Source: CAYYFX01 sp046330135
Lineage (GTDB): Bacteria; ARS69
Direction: 5' to 3'
NCBI GenBank assembly: GCA_046330135.1
Contig: JAXLTI010000004.1
Span: 806,001-870,000, forward strand
DNA: 64,000 nt
Numbering within the stretch: the first letter of the stretch is position 1; the number at the start of each line of letters is the position of its first letter. Of this stretch, positions 63,931 through 64,000 are shown piece after piece. Made by a program: the position numbers and the translations under genes. Under the pieces are notes generated by a model. The model saw only the letters and a program-made list of their open reading frames with translations. It was not told the origin of the DNA and did no database searches.

Positions 63931-64000
63931 GTGCGCCTACTCGCCCTGCCGATCCTTGCGCTTCTTCTCCCGGGCCTCGCCATGAGCGCGCCCTCGGCGG
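63931..64000 (+). CDS. Start of an exported protein (3' end missing)
   Basis: GTG at 63931 begins a typical signal peptide, MRLLALPILALLLPGLAMSA, and the window ends after 23 codons. The start lacks a strong ribosome-binding site but is preceded by a perfect TATAAT. Nothing can be said about function. Confidence 0.5.
   Translation, partial: MRLLALPILALLLPGLAMSAPSA

Overview
The window is very GC-rich bacterial DNA, densely packed with genes for exported, lipid-anchored and outer-membrane proteins. Six proteins end in a FlgD/Por-like C-terminal beta-sandwich of the kind common in the Fibrobacteres-Chlorobi-Bacteroidetes group (N-P...V...D..GR.V......G...W.GRD..G..V.AG.Y). Several others resemble myxobacterial envelope proteins. 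That mix suggests a diderm such as Candidatus Eisenbacteria or a relative; this is an inference from protein character, not from a marker gene. I saw no rRNA, tRNA, CRISPR array, insertion sequence or phage gene.

Layout. 1-1521: the 3' end of a secreted protein with a proprotein-convertase-type P domain, a strong terminator hairpin, and a small cysteine-rich secreted protein behind a double dyad. 1382-5474 (minus): pseudouridine synthase, SAM methyltransferase, ATP-grasp ligase and a class II glutamine amidotransferase. 5618-12390 (minus): an exported protein with a CFI-box-like tail, then asnS - TPR-CHAT protease - ECF sigma factor - membrane anti-sigma factor, tightly packed. 12632-13876: a secreted SGNH hydrolase.

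14429-37919 (plus): three tandem giant surface proteins (3859, 1070 and 2748 residues), built from shuffled modules: N-terminal beta-sandwich, beta-helix stretches, G8-like modules, long arrays of cysteine-containing InlB-like repeats, and the FlgD/Por-like domain. Each has a similar TTGACC promoter and leader. In the first, the start codon appears to have moved about 300 nt downstream, behind a leader containing two perfect palindromes.

38001-41002: a type II NADH dehydrogenase, an exported hypothetical protein and a phosphodiester glycosidase-like protein. 41060-59710 (minus): a run of 19 genes with no gap over 41 nt. It encodes two outer-membrane-associated haem or haem-like lipoproteins, five predicted outer-membrane barrels or barrel-like proteins, a TlpA-like thioredoxin with DUF4266 and DUF3570 partners, an NHL propeller, a 1483-residue TPR protein, a TPR lipoprotein, and an ExbB-ExbD-ExbD-TonB/AgmX motor. 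This looks like an Agl/Glt-type (myxobacterial gliding) or Tol/Ton-type trans-envelope machine fused with a thiol/haem module. 60255-64000: two similar lipoproteins in convergent orientation around a perfect terminator, a GH113-like lipoprotein overlapping a small barrel protein, and the first codons of another exported protein.

The two most interesting systems are the TPR-CHAT/sigma/anti-sigma cassette, where an exported caspase-like protease sits beside a membrane anti-sigma factor that it could cleave, and the 19-gene energised envelope operon.
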